Translations under genes and position numbers: made by a program
The notes under the pieces: model-generated
Told to the model about the DNA's origin: nothing
Databases searched by the model: none
What the model saw: the letters and a program-made list of their open reading frames with translations, nothing else
Shown: piece after piece, positions 46,555 to 57,360 of the stretch
How positions within the stretch are numbered: position 1 is the stretch's first letter
Layout of the letters: each line of letters opens with the position of its first letter
Origin: Hygrophila difformis
Taxonomy: Eukaryota > Streptophyta > Magnoliopsida > Lamiales > Acanthaceae
NCBI GenBank assembly: GCA_030278955.1
Contig: JAOANR010000002.1
Coordinates: 29,958,678-30,022,677 of the forward strand
Direction of reading: 5' to 3'
Length of the DNA: 64,000 nt

Positions 46555-46796
46555 GTCTACCCCCCTTAAGAATCAACTTCGTCCTCGAAGTTGTGTTTCG
46601 GCTTTTCTCGTGCTAAGGGTCTTGTGTTTGTTTTATTAGGTTGCGACTGAACTTAGAATTAAAACTTCTAAGCTGCCTACGTACCCGGTAAAGGGATCAA
46701 GCCATAACGTAGTTCAAAATTTTATTTGGGATACATATTGCCGAGCCAAAATAATGCAACTACTTTATTGCGGGGTATCACATCCTTCCCCCCTTA
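46555..46796 (-). other. Two polypurine tract/LTR-start junctions in series
   Basis: Reading the minus strand from the end of gag: TAAGGGGGGAAGGA (46796-46783), then TGTGATACCCCG (outer start, 46782). About 190 bases of LTR-start-like sequence follow, homologous to the first part of the B LTR. Then come the AACTTCG/CGAAGTT hairpin (46575-46592), CTTAAGGGGGGTAGAC (46570-46555) and TGTAATACCCGAG (inner start, 46554). Confidence 0.85.
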
Positions 46797-46823
46797 GGAC
46801 TCCAGTTATGTCCCCATAACTGC

Positions 46824-47975
46824 CTATTCAGTACTCTCGAGAGGTTTCGGGTTTTGGTCATTATTCTGATGATACTGGTGCCGTTGGTTGTTGCCACCTT
46901 GACCGTCTGGGTTTCGTGGTTGCTTAGGTCGAGTAGTCACATCCTCTCTCTTGTCGATTTTCTCTTTCCGTGTCCGGCAATCACGCAGCTGATGACCATG
47001 TCGACCACATCGAAGGCATGCTCCAGGCTGAGGGCATCCTCTCGCATAATGCGGTTTACCACACTTTGGACATGGTGACGCATAGTCCCTATGGTTGAAG
47101 ATTATCCCCCTTTTCTCCCCATTGTCGTTTTGATGTTGTCCTTTCGAGTTTCCATCGAAACGGTCCTTATCCACCTTGCACTCTCCTTGTGGTCCTTGGT
47201 TAGCCTCATCTACCGGTTTCCGTTTCAGTCCTTGGACTCGTGCAACCGCTACCGCACGATCATAAACCGTCTGCAGGTTCGTGAATTGTCCTACTGCAAG
47301 TATCTCCCGGATACTAAGGTTCAGACCCATCTCGAATTTCTGAGCCTTGTCAGAGTCGGTTGGTACTATCCTCGTAGCAAATCGTACCAATTCCTTAAAC
47401 CGGGTGTAATACTCCTGCACCGTCCGTCCCTCTTGCTTCAGTGATAAAAACTCTTCGTACATTGCCGCCTTGGTGCTCATGGGGTAGAATCGGTCCCTTA
47501 GATCCTCCTTAAGTTTAGTCCACGAATAAGCTTCTTCAGCTTCCTCTAAATTCCTCTGGAGGTCTTGCCACCACTCATCGGCTTCGCCTCCTAAGTAGTA
47601 GGTTGCTACTCGTGTCTTTGCCTCATCAGGACATTTGATAGCATCCAAGAGCTTATCAAATGTATGGATCCACCCCTCTAGTTTGGCGGGATCCTCCTGC
47701 CCATCATAACGTGGTGGTTGATAGGGATTCACCAACGCTAGATAGTTGGTTTGGGCTACGGGCGGAGTTACTGCTGCAGATGTCCTATGCACCTCCGCAT
47801 TTCCTAATGCTACTAGGAATCCCTCTATCGTTTTTAAACGTGCTTCCATATTATTGGGCGCTTGAGGCACTTGCTCTCCTAGGTTCTGAGGACTTTCGCT
47901 GTTGTTGGGCATGTTGGACAGGTTAGCGTCAGTGCCGTTTGGACTCACCTTCCTTGGTTTCCTCCTAGGCGCCAT
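46824..47975 (-). CDS. Element C gag
   Basis: An intact 383-residue capsid/nucleocapsid precursor starting MAPRRKPRK. The capsid core has TNYLALVNPYQPPRYDGQED, YYLGGEADEWWQDLQ, DRFYPMSTKAAMYEEFLSLK and KFEMGLNLSIREIL. Two zinc knuckles follow, CPKCGKPHYARGC and CLRCGRHGHQLRDC, then a basic N/Q-rich tail. It stops only 27 bases before the outer purine tract. It is parallel to element B gag throughout, but without lesions. An intact gag in an element lacking pol suggests selection or recent origin. Confidence 0.92.
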   Translation of the reverse strand: MAPRRKPRKVSPNGTDANLSNMPNNSESPQNLGEQVPQAPNNMEARLKTIEGFLVALGNAEVHRTSAAVTPPVAQTNYLALVNPYQPPRYDGQEDPAKLEGWIHTFDKLLDAIKCPDEAKTRVATYYLGGEADEWWQDLQRNLEEAEEAYSWTKLKEDLRDRFYPMSTKAAMYEEFLSLKQEGRTVQEYYTRFKELVRFATRIVPTDSDKAQKFEMGLNLSIREILAVGQFTNLQTVYDRAVAVARVQGLKRKPVDEANQGPQGECKVDKDRFDGNSKGQHQNDNGEKRGIIFNHRDYASPCPKCGKPHYARGCPQPGACLRCGRHGHQLRDCRTRKEKIDKREDVTTRPKQPRNPDGQGGNNQRHQYHQNNDQNPKPLESTE

Positions 47976-48561
47976 TTTCTGTTACACGTGTATAGATTAG
48001 CTTATCTTGGTTTAGGTAGATCGCTTGAACAAGACGTTTCGTAAATTTCTAATTCCAAATTTTCGGATTTGTTGTTTGGGAATCCAACAAGATTCTTGGA
48101 ATAAAAAGTGTTTTAATAAAAACTTGATTTTTATTGTTCCACATAAGGAAATTTTCTAATTCGTACACGGGTAGGAATGGCTAAGGCCGAGGATTGTTAT
48201 GATTAGGCGTGCGCTTAGATGAACGCGGTCTAGAACTAAGGCAAGATCAGTCTCTAGTTAGCGTTCCTAATTTGATGTCAAGCCTCTAAGTTATCTAAGT
48301 GTAACAAGAGATCTAAGTTAGAATATATCACGCTTCTAAGTTCTCTAAGGTATAGAAAAAAAATGTGGTATGCACATGCAGATGATGATTTCCCCCCCAA
48401 AAAAATAATTTATGCAATATATATATATTTTTCCCATGGGGTTTAAAATAAAAAATTTCTCATGGAAATAATACTTTAAAATTTAAAATAATCGTCAAAA
48501 TATTAATAATAGTTTAAAAATAATAATGGTTTAAAAAAAATAATATTTTAAAAATAGCCGG
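47976..48561 (-). other. Element C leader
   Basis: Untranslated region between primer site and gag. It has an AT-rich run with ATATATATAT near 48419 and no coding frame. Confidence 0.6.
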
Positions 48562-48573
48562 GCTCTGATACCA
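48562..48573 (-). other. Primer binding site of element C (tRNA-iMet)
   Basis: TGGTATCAGAGC in element sense, three bases from the 5' LTR end at 48577, as in element B. Confidence 0.95.
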
Positions 48574-49220
48574 CCTTGTAACACCCCGGTTTTTGGTCAC
48601 CCAGGTCGGGATGTCACCGCCACACCTCCCTAGCAAAACACGGTTTCTCCGAGCTTGCTAAAGAGATGCAAGGCTATGGTTTTTCAGAATTTAAATCGTT
48701 CAAACAGCCCATTCATATATAATTTAAAAATATTACATCAAAGTTGCAGCGGAAAATAATATTTACATATATGTATCGCAGCGAAATTTAAATATAGGGC
48801 CAACATGGCCTAATCACGGGTTAAACAGGCCCGTTCATGCAAGATCTAGTCTAATACAAAAATTCAAACTAATATATCATCCCAAGCTTCCCGTGTATGC
48901 ATATGACGATGCATAATTCTCAACTCTGGAAGAAAAAGAAAAAGAAAATATGGTTTTGGTCAGCACTACGTGCTGAGTAAGTTAACACATACATAACTAT
49001 GGGGTTTCAAAGCCATTATTTAATATTTAAAGAAAACATGTGCACAACACCACATAATTTAATTTATTTCGCTAACAATCATTCAAACGACAGAGACTTC
49101 ATAAGATCATAAATATAATTGGCAAAGTAAAACAATTGCAAGACATACTTTAAGGCATAATCCAAAAGGAACAATTTTCGAGTCTCATAGTTTCATATCT
49201 CATGTCTCATGTTTCAAGTT

Positions 49221-49360
49221 TATATTTCAATTTCCATTCGGCAAGCTTTATGTTTCAATTGCCTTTCGGCAAGCAGTATATTTCAATTGCCTTTCGGCAA
49301 GCAGGATATTTCAATTGCCTTTCGGCAAGCAGGATATTTCAATTGCCTTTCGGCAAGCAT
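49221..49360 (-). repeat. Tandem 28-bp repeat, 5 copies, GAAA hairpins (C 5' LTR)
   Basis: Counterpart of 44544-44683, with only one or two base differences. Confidence 0.9.
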
Positions 49361-50767
49361 CGTATTTCATGCGTATTTTATTTCAAAGGAATTCCCAATC
49401 ATTTAAACCTTAAAGGCTAATTTCTCAAGTTTAGTAAGTTTCTCAAAATATACTATTTCAGGACGCTATCCGCTCCGATATCATTCAAAATCTTTTTCAA
49501 CAGGATTTTTCAAGATTTGACTCGGTCAACCATCATTTACTCTTAAATTCGTCTAAATTCAGATTTAATTCCAAAAATTCCGAAATTTCACTACTGACTC
49601 AGAAACGTCGAGACGAACAACTTTCGTGTTTTAACTTTTTCAATCCGAGATACCCAAATATGTCAAAAACGTCAATTTTCGCATAAGAACAAATCTGTCC
49701 GAATTTTATATGTCACAGTTTAAAGATTTCAAATTCTACCATAGCAAATCAAATCCAAATTTAATGAAATTTTACAGAGACCATCTTAAGACGATTACTA
49801 CAACTTTCGTGTTTGGCAAAAGATCTAAATCGGCCTAGAACCCTAGTCAAAAACGTCATCAAGTTCTGAACCTAAGTTTCGTCAAGAATTTCAAGATCCA
49901 CATCCTAGCAGTTCGGTTTTACGGAGGTGTTCTTAACATATAGCTACAACTCTTATGTTCAACGCCAAGCCTAGATCGGTCTAGATCTAAGGTAGAAATC
50001 ACCAACAAGTTTGAATAAAGAATCTATCATCGTTTCAAGATCTAAATCTAAAGCATGCTCGTTCGTGATCGGTTTCGGATATCAAAATACGATGAAAAAT
50101 TATGAAAATTTTACAGTAGCTAGATCTATGTCTTAGGAACGTTTTTCGTGTTTTAAGTTTTTCCGTTTGAAGTCGTTTTAAGGTTCGGAAAAATTAGACA
50201 AAACTGTTGCGCCGGTAGAAAACATTCAATGACAGATTTACGCAAGATTCGATTCAAGCTTTTAGGTTTCGTGTTTTAGTTACTCCCAAAACCATGTAAG
50301 TATTAATTTACCGAGTTCACGAACGTCCGGGATCGTCTATTCGAAGGCGTGGCTTCCCGTCCACCGTTTCCCCTCTCCGTTCGTCGGGTTCTACGATCTA
50401 GATCCAATACGGGGTGTAGAAAGAAAAAGGAGATGATTAGGATTCGTTTTCGAATCATTTATTGAACAAGGATTGGATCGAGACTTACCACGACTATGGA
50501 GATCCTTGGAAAAATTCGTCCCAAGCGGCTGCCTCCGTTTGGTGCTTTCCGTTGACTCCGAATTTAGGGTTTCGAACGTATAGAAGGTTGTAGGGTTTTG
50601 TAAACTTGTTTGGGGCTCCCAAGGGGCTTATTTATAGATATTTAAGACCTAGGGCGTCCAAGATCTGACCCCAAGCGTCTTGAGTCGAGATATGTTCAAC
50701 CGAAAGTCGAAAAATCCGGAATCGGGCGAGAAAATCGCGGAACGGCCGCAACTGCCAAGTGGCGCGC

Positions 50768-51195
50768 TGAAACTTTTTGACGAGCTCCGCCAACACGAGT
50801 AATTTTCTGAAAATCCATTTACTGGTTTATTGCTTAAGGAGGAAACTGTGATTTCAAATGGTATCTCGAGAGTCCCCGGCAACGGCGCCATGAAACTTTT
50901 GACTCTAGTTTCATTTTGCTACTGGGGGGTGAAGAACCGTCTAAATACAATTTCCAAGTTCGGATCTATTAAATGAAAAGAGTTATGATTTAGGAAAGGG
51001 GTTTAAGGATACATTATGATTTCCCTTTTCATTACTCATGTGGGGTTCAAACGGCGCTGCAGGTCCTTCCCGCCATGAAACTTTTGACAAATATCACGGT
51101 GCAACCGGGATGGACATTCAGTCTGTCACCCTGAAAGTCCTCGGTATCTGCACCATGATGCTTCTCTTAATTTCATGTCAAGAAGATACCTGCCA
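50768..51195 (-). repeat. Ladder of LTR-end/primer-site fragments in D
   Basis: The LTR terminus TGAAACTTTT recurs at 50768, 50891 and 51075, and as TGAAATTCTT at 51196. The last three are each preceded on the plus strand by GCCA. The one at 50873-50890 is a full tRNA-Asp primer site (TCCCCGGCAACGGCGCCA), and the others are decayed. Confidence 0.8.
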
Positions 51196-53497
51196 TGAAA
51201 TTCTTGAACATCTTCCCACTGTATGAGTATTTTCCCAAAATGTTGTTTTTATTTACTCGTGTCGAGAAACTGTGCTCCCGAAAGCGCACGGGTCAAAAAT
51301 TGCAGTAATTTATAGTAAGTACCGGATCGTTCACTGGAGGATGTGCGATGGAAGCAGGGCCCACGTCGTTTACTAAGATTTTCCACTCGGTTACTCGTTT
51401 CAAGTTTTGCAAAGGGTTTCTATCAACTACTTGACATAATTTAAATCAGATCATGAAAGCAATAAAAAATATTCTACAAAGCATGGTAAACTAGATCAAA
51501 GAAAGCAATTAAATCTATACTACGAAAGCAATATAAAATTATGCTACACTATCTAGAAAGCAGATTTAAATATGACAGAAGGGACAGGGAGGAAATAATA
51601 AAGATTGGACAAGATTCAGATGAAACACAATTAAACTTCCATTTTTGTACACAGATCTTAGCTTGGGATAATCCTCTAGTTAGCTAACTCTCATGCTTTC
51701 TACACCATGTTCCCTTTAACAGACAGGTACTTATGGTGAGAGTTTACATGCTCTTAAGACAACAATTTCTAAGATACCACAGACTTATAACTCCCTCCAC
51801 AGGCCTTGTGAAGTTACATTACTTATCTGTGGTGGATAAGCAACACCTGACATATCATTAATTGACATGCCAAGTACTCCTATCATTCCCCCATGTCACA
51901 CCCAAAGTTTCAAATCAAGCCCCAAACCATTCCATCACTCTCAAACCTTTCAACAGATGGACAACCCCTAATTCTTCCGAGTGACCTCTATGAAAGCATT
52001 TAAAGGAAAGCAGTAAGAAAGCTGTAAAGAAAGCATTTAAATCTATCACTCGGAATCGTTAAAAACGTCTCTTTCCGTTAGTATAAAAGAGCCCCTGGTC
52101 TTGGTGACCAGATGCAGATCAAGAACCCCCTAGATATCAATAAGCCATAGGGCTTACAACATCTGGGTAGTTATGAGATACAAACTAAATGAAACAGATC
52201 CATAAATGAACCTATTCCGGATGTACTCACTCAGGACTCAATTCTAGACTTTGGCAGAAGAAGATAGTAGTCGAAGGAATACTCGACCTTACCTTATAAA
52301 TTCACCAAGGCCTATATGTTGTTCCTCTAGTATTATTTATCACATCTCATCTATACCCAAGTGGATATTGACTTAATGCGATATCAAATATCAGATTTCC
52401 AACACACAGCAATTTTGAGAAGCAAATGAGTATCTGAAAATCGTTCCCTAAACAGGTACTAAACTCTCAATCAAAACACAGATCCTTTCAGTCTAGACGA
52501 GACCTAATCGCTGACTCTGCTTCTAAGCTCTCAAAATCAACCCCCAGTGGAAGATGAATTAGTCATAACTGTTGAATTTATCCCTTACTCAGATCCGGAT
52601 TTTATAAAGGAATTTTTGTTGGAAGTGTATTATGCAACATCTGATTTAAATCAAGACTTCTGTGTCCAAGGGGAAGGATCCCCAAAATAGCAATAAGACC
52701 AGAACATCTACATAATAGTATCATGCATACAAGTATATAAAAAGGAAATAAAATACCCCAAAATATATGGTGGGGTTAGACAGAATGTGATACACAAAGG
52801 TGAATTAGCCTAAGATGAGAAGAAATCGGCTAAAAGGAGTGCCAGAGATAATTGATGTTTTCCGGACTGCAAACATCTGCTGTCCGGTTCCCAGTTATCC
52901 AAGATGACTGATTTTAGACAGAAAGAATTCGAAACGACGGTGACCGCCGTCATTTAGTTTTCTTTTGTCTGTGAGTGGAAGAATAACCCACATATTTCTT
53001 GCTGTAATATGTCTTAACTGATGTTGGTCGGCATCAGTTAATGCTATTGCAACTTGGATTCAGGTTGAGAAATTAAGATAAGGAGAATTAAAACTGTATC
53101 TGATTAGGAATTGGCTGAGTGACTAATCGAAACTCTTAGTGAAGAGAACGCTCGCCGAAGCTTCCACCAACCACTAACCAGATCATGCAAAATAACAGAT
53201 AATGATTGACACACAGAAGACGGGTTAGTCGATATCCCTGTGAAGGGACCTTTCACCAACATTAATCTGTGGTGTTTCTCATTATCCGTTCATACACACA
53301 ATGTAAGAGAAAACATAAAGTAAGAAAATATTTTTGGTATTGTGTGGGTGTTAAGCACACAATAAATAGACACTAATGGGTTGAAATGTGTAATGGATAG
53401 AAATCAGATGGACTGGGCTGAGGCCCAATATACCCATGCAACTTACACAAATCATGAAAGAAAATGTTTTTGGAGTTTTCAAAATAAAAGGATAGTT

Positions 53498-53965
53498 CAA
53501 TTCGAATTATTGGGGTAATTCGAATTGAGAATGCATGAAGAATGAAGTATGATCTTACCCAATTAATCCTTGCAAAGGAATGAGATATCATGTAATTCGA
53601 ATTGTTGAGCAATTCGAATTAATTCGAATTGGACAACTCGAATTGATGAAGTCCCTTCCTTGCTCAAAATTGACTAAGGCATATACCTCAAGGGGAAGGT
53701 GAATTCGAATTGTCCAGCAATTCGAATTAATTCGAATTGGGCAATTCGAATTGGTAAGAGAATGAAAAATAAACTAAGGCATGAAGGGATGGCAATGGAT
53801 ACAATGGGGTTTTCAAGCCAATTCGAATTGTTGGGCAATTCGAATTACTTCGAATTGGATAATTCGAATTGGTGGGAAACCACATGAAGAGAACAATTTT
53901 TGGTGTGCAATTCGAATTTCTTGGGCAATTCGAATCAATTCGAATTGCCTCAATTCGAATTACAC
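53498..53965 (-). repeat. AATTCGAATT palindrome island 1 (D)
   Basis: More than fifteen copies of AATTCGAATT and near matches, mostly in pairs that form snap-back units such as AATTCGAATTG, TTGAG, CAATTCGAATT (53594-53620). It occupies the position of the TCGCGA island 1 in element E LTRs. Confidence 0.92.
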
Positions 53966-54833
53966 AATTTTCAAACAACAACAATTTTTGTTCTCACAAG
54001 TATGGGTTAGGTGAACACTGTACTGTAATGATGGGTTTAGATTTACTAAATCCCTCATCTCACATCAATGTCATTTCACAGCCACCCTAGTGAGATTTTC
54101 AAGAAATAAACAAATACATGTCCAGTGGGTATTGGCCAGATTCAAACCCTATTTCTACAAACAAGGGATCAAAGATCAAAGAGCCTAAAACATCTAGTTA
54201 TCTAAGAACATCTTGAATAAACTAAGAACACTCAAGTTATCTAAGGTAGCATGAAATAAGATTAGGGCAGGAAGAATAAAACTTGAATATAAATTCTAAC
54301 AAATCTTAAAAACATCTAAAACCTAAGAACACTTATTTGAAGCTCTAAGGCACTAAATCAACCCAAAAACCCACCAAACATGCATTTATTAAGTTTGAAT
54401 GTCAACTAGGACATAATAAATGTAACCTAGTTGAAACAAACAAACAAACTAAGCATTTATTTCTAGGGAAAGCATTAAATAGTGCCAAAACACATGAAGA
54501 AAACCATTTCTGGAAATTTTTCCTTGTATTGACACCTTGAAGGCAAATAAAGAACCCAAAACCATCATTAGGTTGAAGGTAGGGTTTATTCTAACTAGAA
54601 AGCATGTAAAAATATGGAAAATGGCTACTCTAAGGGTTAAACAAACTGCTTCTATACTACACTAAGATCAAAGCATGTAAAGATTACACTACTTGCAAGA
54701 AAAATAAACTAAACTAAACTAAACTAAACTACCTACCTAACCCTTAAGGGGTGTGGAACCTCCTGCTGTTCTTTTGTCCCAAGCTGCTTTTTGGTAAAAT
54801 TCTTGATCTCTGGATTTTGTTGTGGAAGGTCTG

Positions 54834-54841
54834 CTTTTATA
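54834..54841 (-). promoter_or_regulatory. TATA box of element D
   Basis: TATAAAAG on the minus strand, between the two palindrome islands, as in element E. Confidence 0.55.
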
Positions 54842-54917
54842 GACAATCTTCAAAACCCTAGGCCCACCAGTGTTGTGTCCATGCTCCACAGCTTCATTTG
54901 GATGAATTGTTGAGTGA

Positions 54918-55320
54918 AGTTCGAATTATCTCAACCAATTCGAATTAATTCGAATTGTGAGATCTCTTCCTTGAGCTGGGATTTGTGGCCTTCAGTAGTC
55001 AATTCGAATTGTTGTGATAATTCGAATTGTTCTTTTCTCGAATTGGATGAGGGTTTCTGCTTGGCTTCCTTGCACTTGTTGGCAATTCGAATTGTTTGTG
55101 CCAATTCGAATTAATTCGAATTGGACAATTCGAATTGCACCTTCTTCTTGCCTTTGGGTTTCTTCTCTCTTCATTCCCTAATTCGAATTAATTCGAACTT
55201 GAACAATTCGAATTAGACTTCTGCATTCCTTCCAACACTTGACCAATTCTTTGCTCTCTTTGGCAATTCGAATTGTTGTGCAATTCGAATTAATTCGAAT
55301 TGCACACAATTCGAATTGTG
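54918..55320 (-). repeat. AATTCGAATT palindrome island 2 (D, upstream of TATA)
   Basis: About fifteen copies of the same decamer and near matches. The flanking sequence on the outer side (CCCATCTTTTTGG, then TTTTGCCCATCTTTTC) matches that beside island 2 of element E, so the positions are homologous although the motif differs. Confidence 0.92.
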
Positions 55321-56647
55321 CTTCAACACTTAGCCAAATTTCAGTTGTGGGATTTTCAATCTTTTTCCCATCTTTTTGGATTTTTGTGGGCTTCTTTATT
55401 CTTTTGCCCATCTTTTCATTCCTTTTTCTTTCCTTTTTCCTTTTTTCATGTTTTTGGATTTTTCTAACACAAATACAATTAAAATTGCATATTTTGTGTC
55501 TTTTTGTTACCGGCTCGATGTTTTTACAAACTCGCATTAATCTGTCAAATTCAACTGCTTTCTTATTGAAATAAGATGGAATCACGATCAAAATGTCCGT
55601 CTCAGACACGGAAATGGATTGGAAATAATGGGCAATTTTGGCCATTATCACGCGCTCTTGGCGCGGTAAACCCCTAAAGACCGCGCGGCGACCGCGCCGT
55701 CCTGGCCTGGACTTCGGTCTGGGCCGGGTCGTGTGATCCGTCGGGCGTTTCCTCCTCTCTTTCAGACTTCTATCCCTCTATGTTCTCGGATTCGGATTTC
55801 CGGGCTATCTTCGGGCTCTGATTTCCTATCTTAATTTTATTCGGACCTAATTTTATGTTTGGACTCGAGTTATTGAGTCTATCGGTGTCGGGTTTCCGTG
55901 TAACCATTTATTCGATTAAATTGTCTTCGGCTTCCCGGGTTCTCGGAATTTTGTTTCCTTTTTAATTTAAATTCCATTTCTCATCTTTTATGATTCTTTA
56001 TTTATTTATTATGTTCTCTTTATTATTTATTTATTTATTTATTTTATGTTGCAAAATTCTCAGGGTATTACACAAGAATTTAAATCTACCTAGAACATGC
56101 TTGCATAAAAATGAAATAAACTAGACAATATTTAAAATAAGGCAAATCCTAATCTAGGGTTGATCACACCCAAACATGCTCCATTATCCAAGAAAATAAG
56201 AACAGTAAGCATAAAAACAAAAATAAAGGTCAAATGACCCAAAAATAAAGAGGAAAGCATTAAATCCATGGATTGTGAGACCCATTTCATGGTTTTGGGA
56301 CACAACTTGGTGAATATTTTCCCATTTTATTATTGGGGTTTGTCAATACCCATCATTTGGGTATTACAAATCCTAAATCAAACTAAATAACATAAAATGA
56401 AACTGTGAACAGTGGCTACCTATGCTGCTTAAACAGAAAACAACATAAAATTAAATTAAACTAAGCTAAACTATGGCTCAAATTAAATAATACAAAAAAA
56501 TAAAAATAAACCTAAACTAAGAACTACCTAGAGAGAGTTTCTCCAATCTGTCTTCAAGCAAAATGAATTTCTAACTCTTGAGCACATAGGGATCACCACA
56601 TATTTATAGAGGTGAAACCCTAGGCCCATGGGTCTTGGTCTGAAGCC

Positions 56648-57020
56648 CGTGTCGCAAGACATCACATACATCTCAGCCATGTCGCGGGATCACGTGTTGT
56701 GGCGCGAAACGAGGCCTCATGTTGCAAAGTTTCACGACTGGGTCTTGGCTTTCTTTTCATTTCTGCTTCTGTGGCGCGAGACACCTCTCTGTCGCGAGGC
56801 CATGTATCGCGACACGGGTGGCTAGCGACAGGGTTCTTTCTCCATCTGCGAGTTGTGGCGCGAAACCCTTGTGTATCGCTAGGCCATGGTTCGCGCCACG
56901 GGGCTAGCGACAGGATGTTCCAAGACCGACCTTCTCTTTAGTTTGGGGTTTTGTGTCGCTAGAGTGACCCCAGTCGCGAGGTCATGTCTCGCGACAGGGC
57001 ACAGTCTCGCGACTGGCTCG
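56648..57020 (-). repeat. TCGCGA-type palindrome island 2 (E 5' LTR)
   Basis: Counterpart of 28668-29036, upstream of the TATA box at 56601-56608. Confidence 0.85.
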
Positions 57021-57360
57021 CCTCACTGGGCCTGGTGGGCCAAAACATGTATTTTTGTGGGCTTTTTCTTTCTTTTCCCATCTTTTTGTATTTTGTGGTC
57101 CTATTTTATTCTTTTGCCCATCTTTTTCATTCCTTTTTCTTTTCTTTTCTTTTTCTCATGTTTTTGGATTTTTCTAACATAAATGTGTAATAAAATTACA
57201 TATTTATGCATTTTTCATACCAGCTTATTATTTTTACAAATATACATAAATCAGTCCAATTTAACTGCTTTCTTATTTAATATAAGACCGGAATGCGATC
57301 AAATGCCCGTTTCAGACACGGAAATGGATTGAAAATAATGGGCATTTCTGGCCATTATCA

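Larger units (their letters stand above)
50768..55650 (-). mobile_element. Element D: Athila-type LTR derivative with laddered end
   Basis: Inserted in the 5' LTR of C with an exact CGCGC duplication (50763-50767 and 55651-55655). In element sense it starts TGATAATGGCC (55650), as E does, and follows the E LTR layout to a main end at 51196. Three more LTR-end fragments with primer-site-like sequence between them then follow, down to the true boundary at 50768. No gag or pol is present. It belongs to a sister family of E because its palindrome islands use a different motif. Confidence 0.88.
43900..56072 (-). mobile_element. Element C: gag-only (TR-GAG-like) retrotransposon inserted in E
   Basis: Minus-strand element between exact CAAGA duplications (43895-43899 and 56073-56077). 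Order in element sense is 5' LTR (56072-48577, split by element D), tRNA-iMet primer site, leader, one intact gag ORF, purine tract, LTR. There is no protease, RT or integrase. About 7.3 kb without D. LTR-primer site-gag-purine tract-LTR is the definition of TR-GAG elements, mobilised by an autonomous relative. Its gag resembles element B gag, so a Tekay-type chromovirus is the likely partner. Confidence 0.92.
48577..56072 (-). repeat. Element C 5' LTR, split by element D
   Basis: Parts 48577-50767 and 55656-56072. In element sense it starts at 56072 with TGTAATACCC, the inner start only. The outer extension seen beside the 3' LTR is absent, and the CAAGA target duplication abuts it directly. 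Compared with the 3' LTR it lacks about 50 bases near 49917. Confidence 0.92.
24799..57360 (-). mobile_element. Element E: Athila-type retrotransposon carrying an extra F-box-like ORF
   Basis: Minus-strand element between exact ATTCT duplications (24794-24798 and 57361-57365). Order in element sense is 5' LTR (57360-40615, split by element C), tRNA-Asp primer site, gag-pro, pol, a long non-pol region with an internal F-box-like ORF and a 500-N gap, purine tract, 3' LTR (29379-24799). Without C it is about 20.4 kb. The two 4.6-kb LTRs are nearly identical by eye, so the insertion is young. Polyprotein wording ([21 protein letters not shown]) is of the Athila clade. Confidence 0.93.
40615..57360 (-). 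repeat. Element E 5' LTR, split by element C
   Basis: Two parts, 40615-43899 and 56078-57360, together about 4570 bp. Collinear with the 3' LTR and almost identical to it. The promoter and island 2 are at 56601-57020, and island 1 is at 43260-43790, just beside the insertion site of C. Confidence 0.93.

Noticed and set aside
55178..55651. 157-residue minus-strand frame in D
   Set aside because: It includes the AATTCGAATT island and low-complexity lysine-rich LTR sequence, with no domain. The first 30 codons read the outer LTR end.
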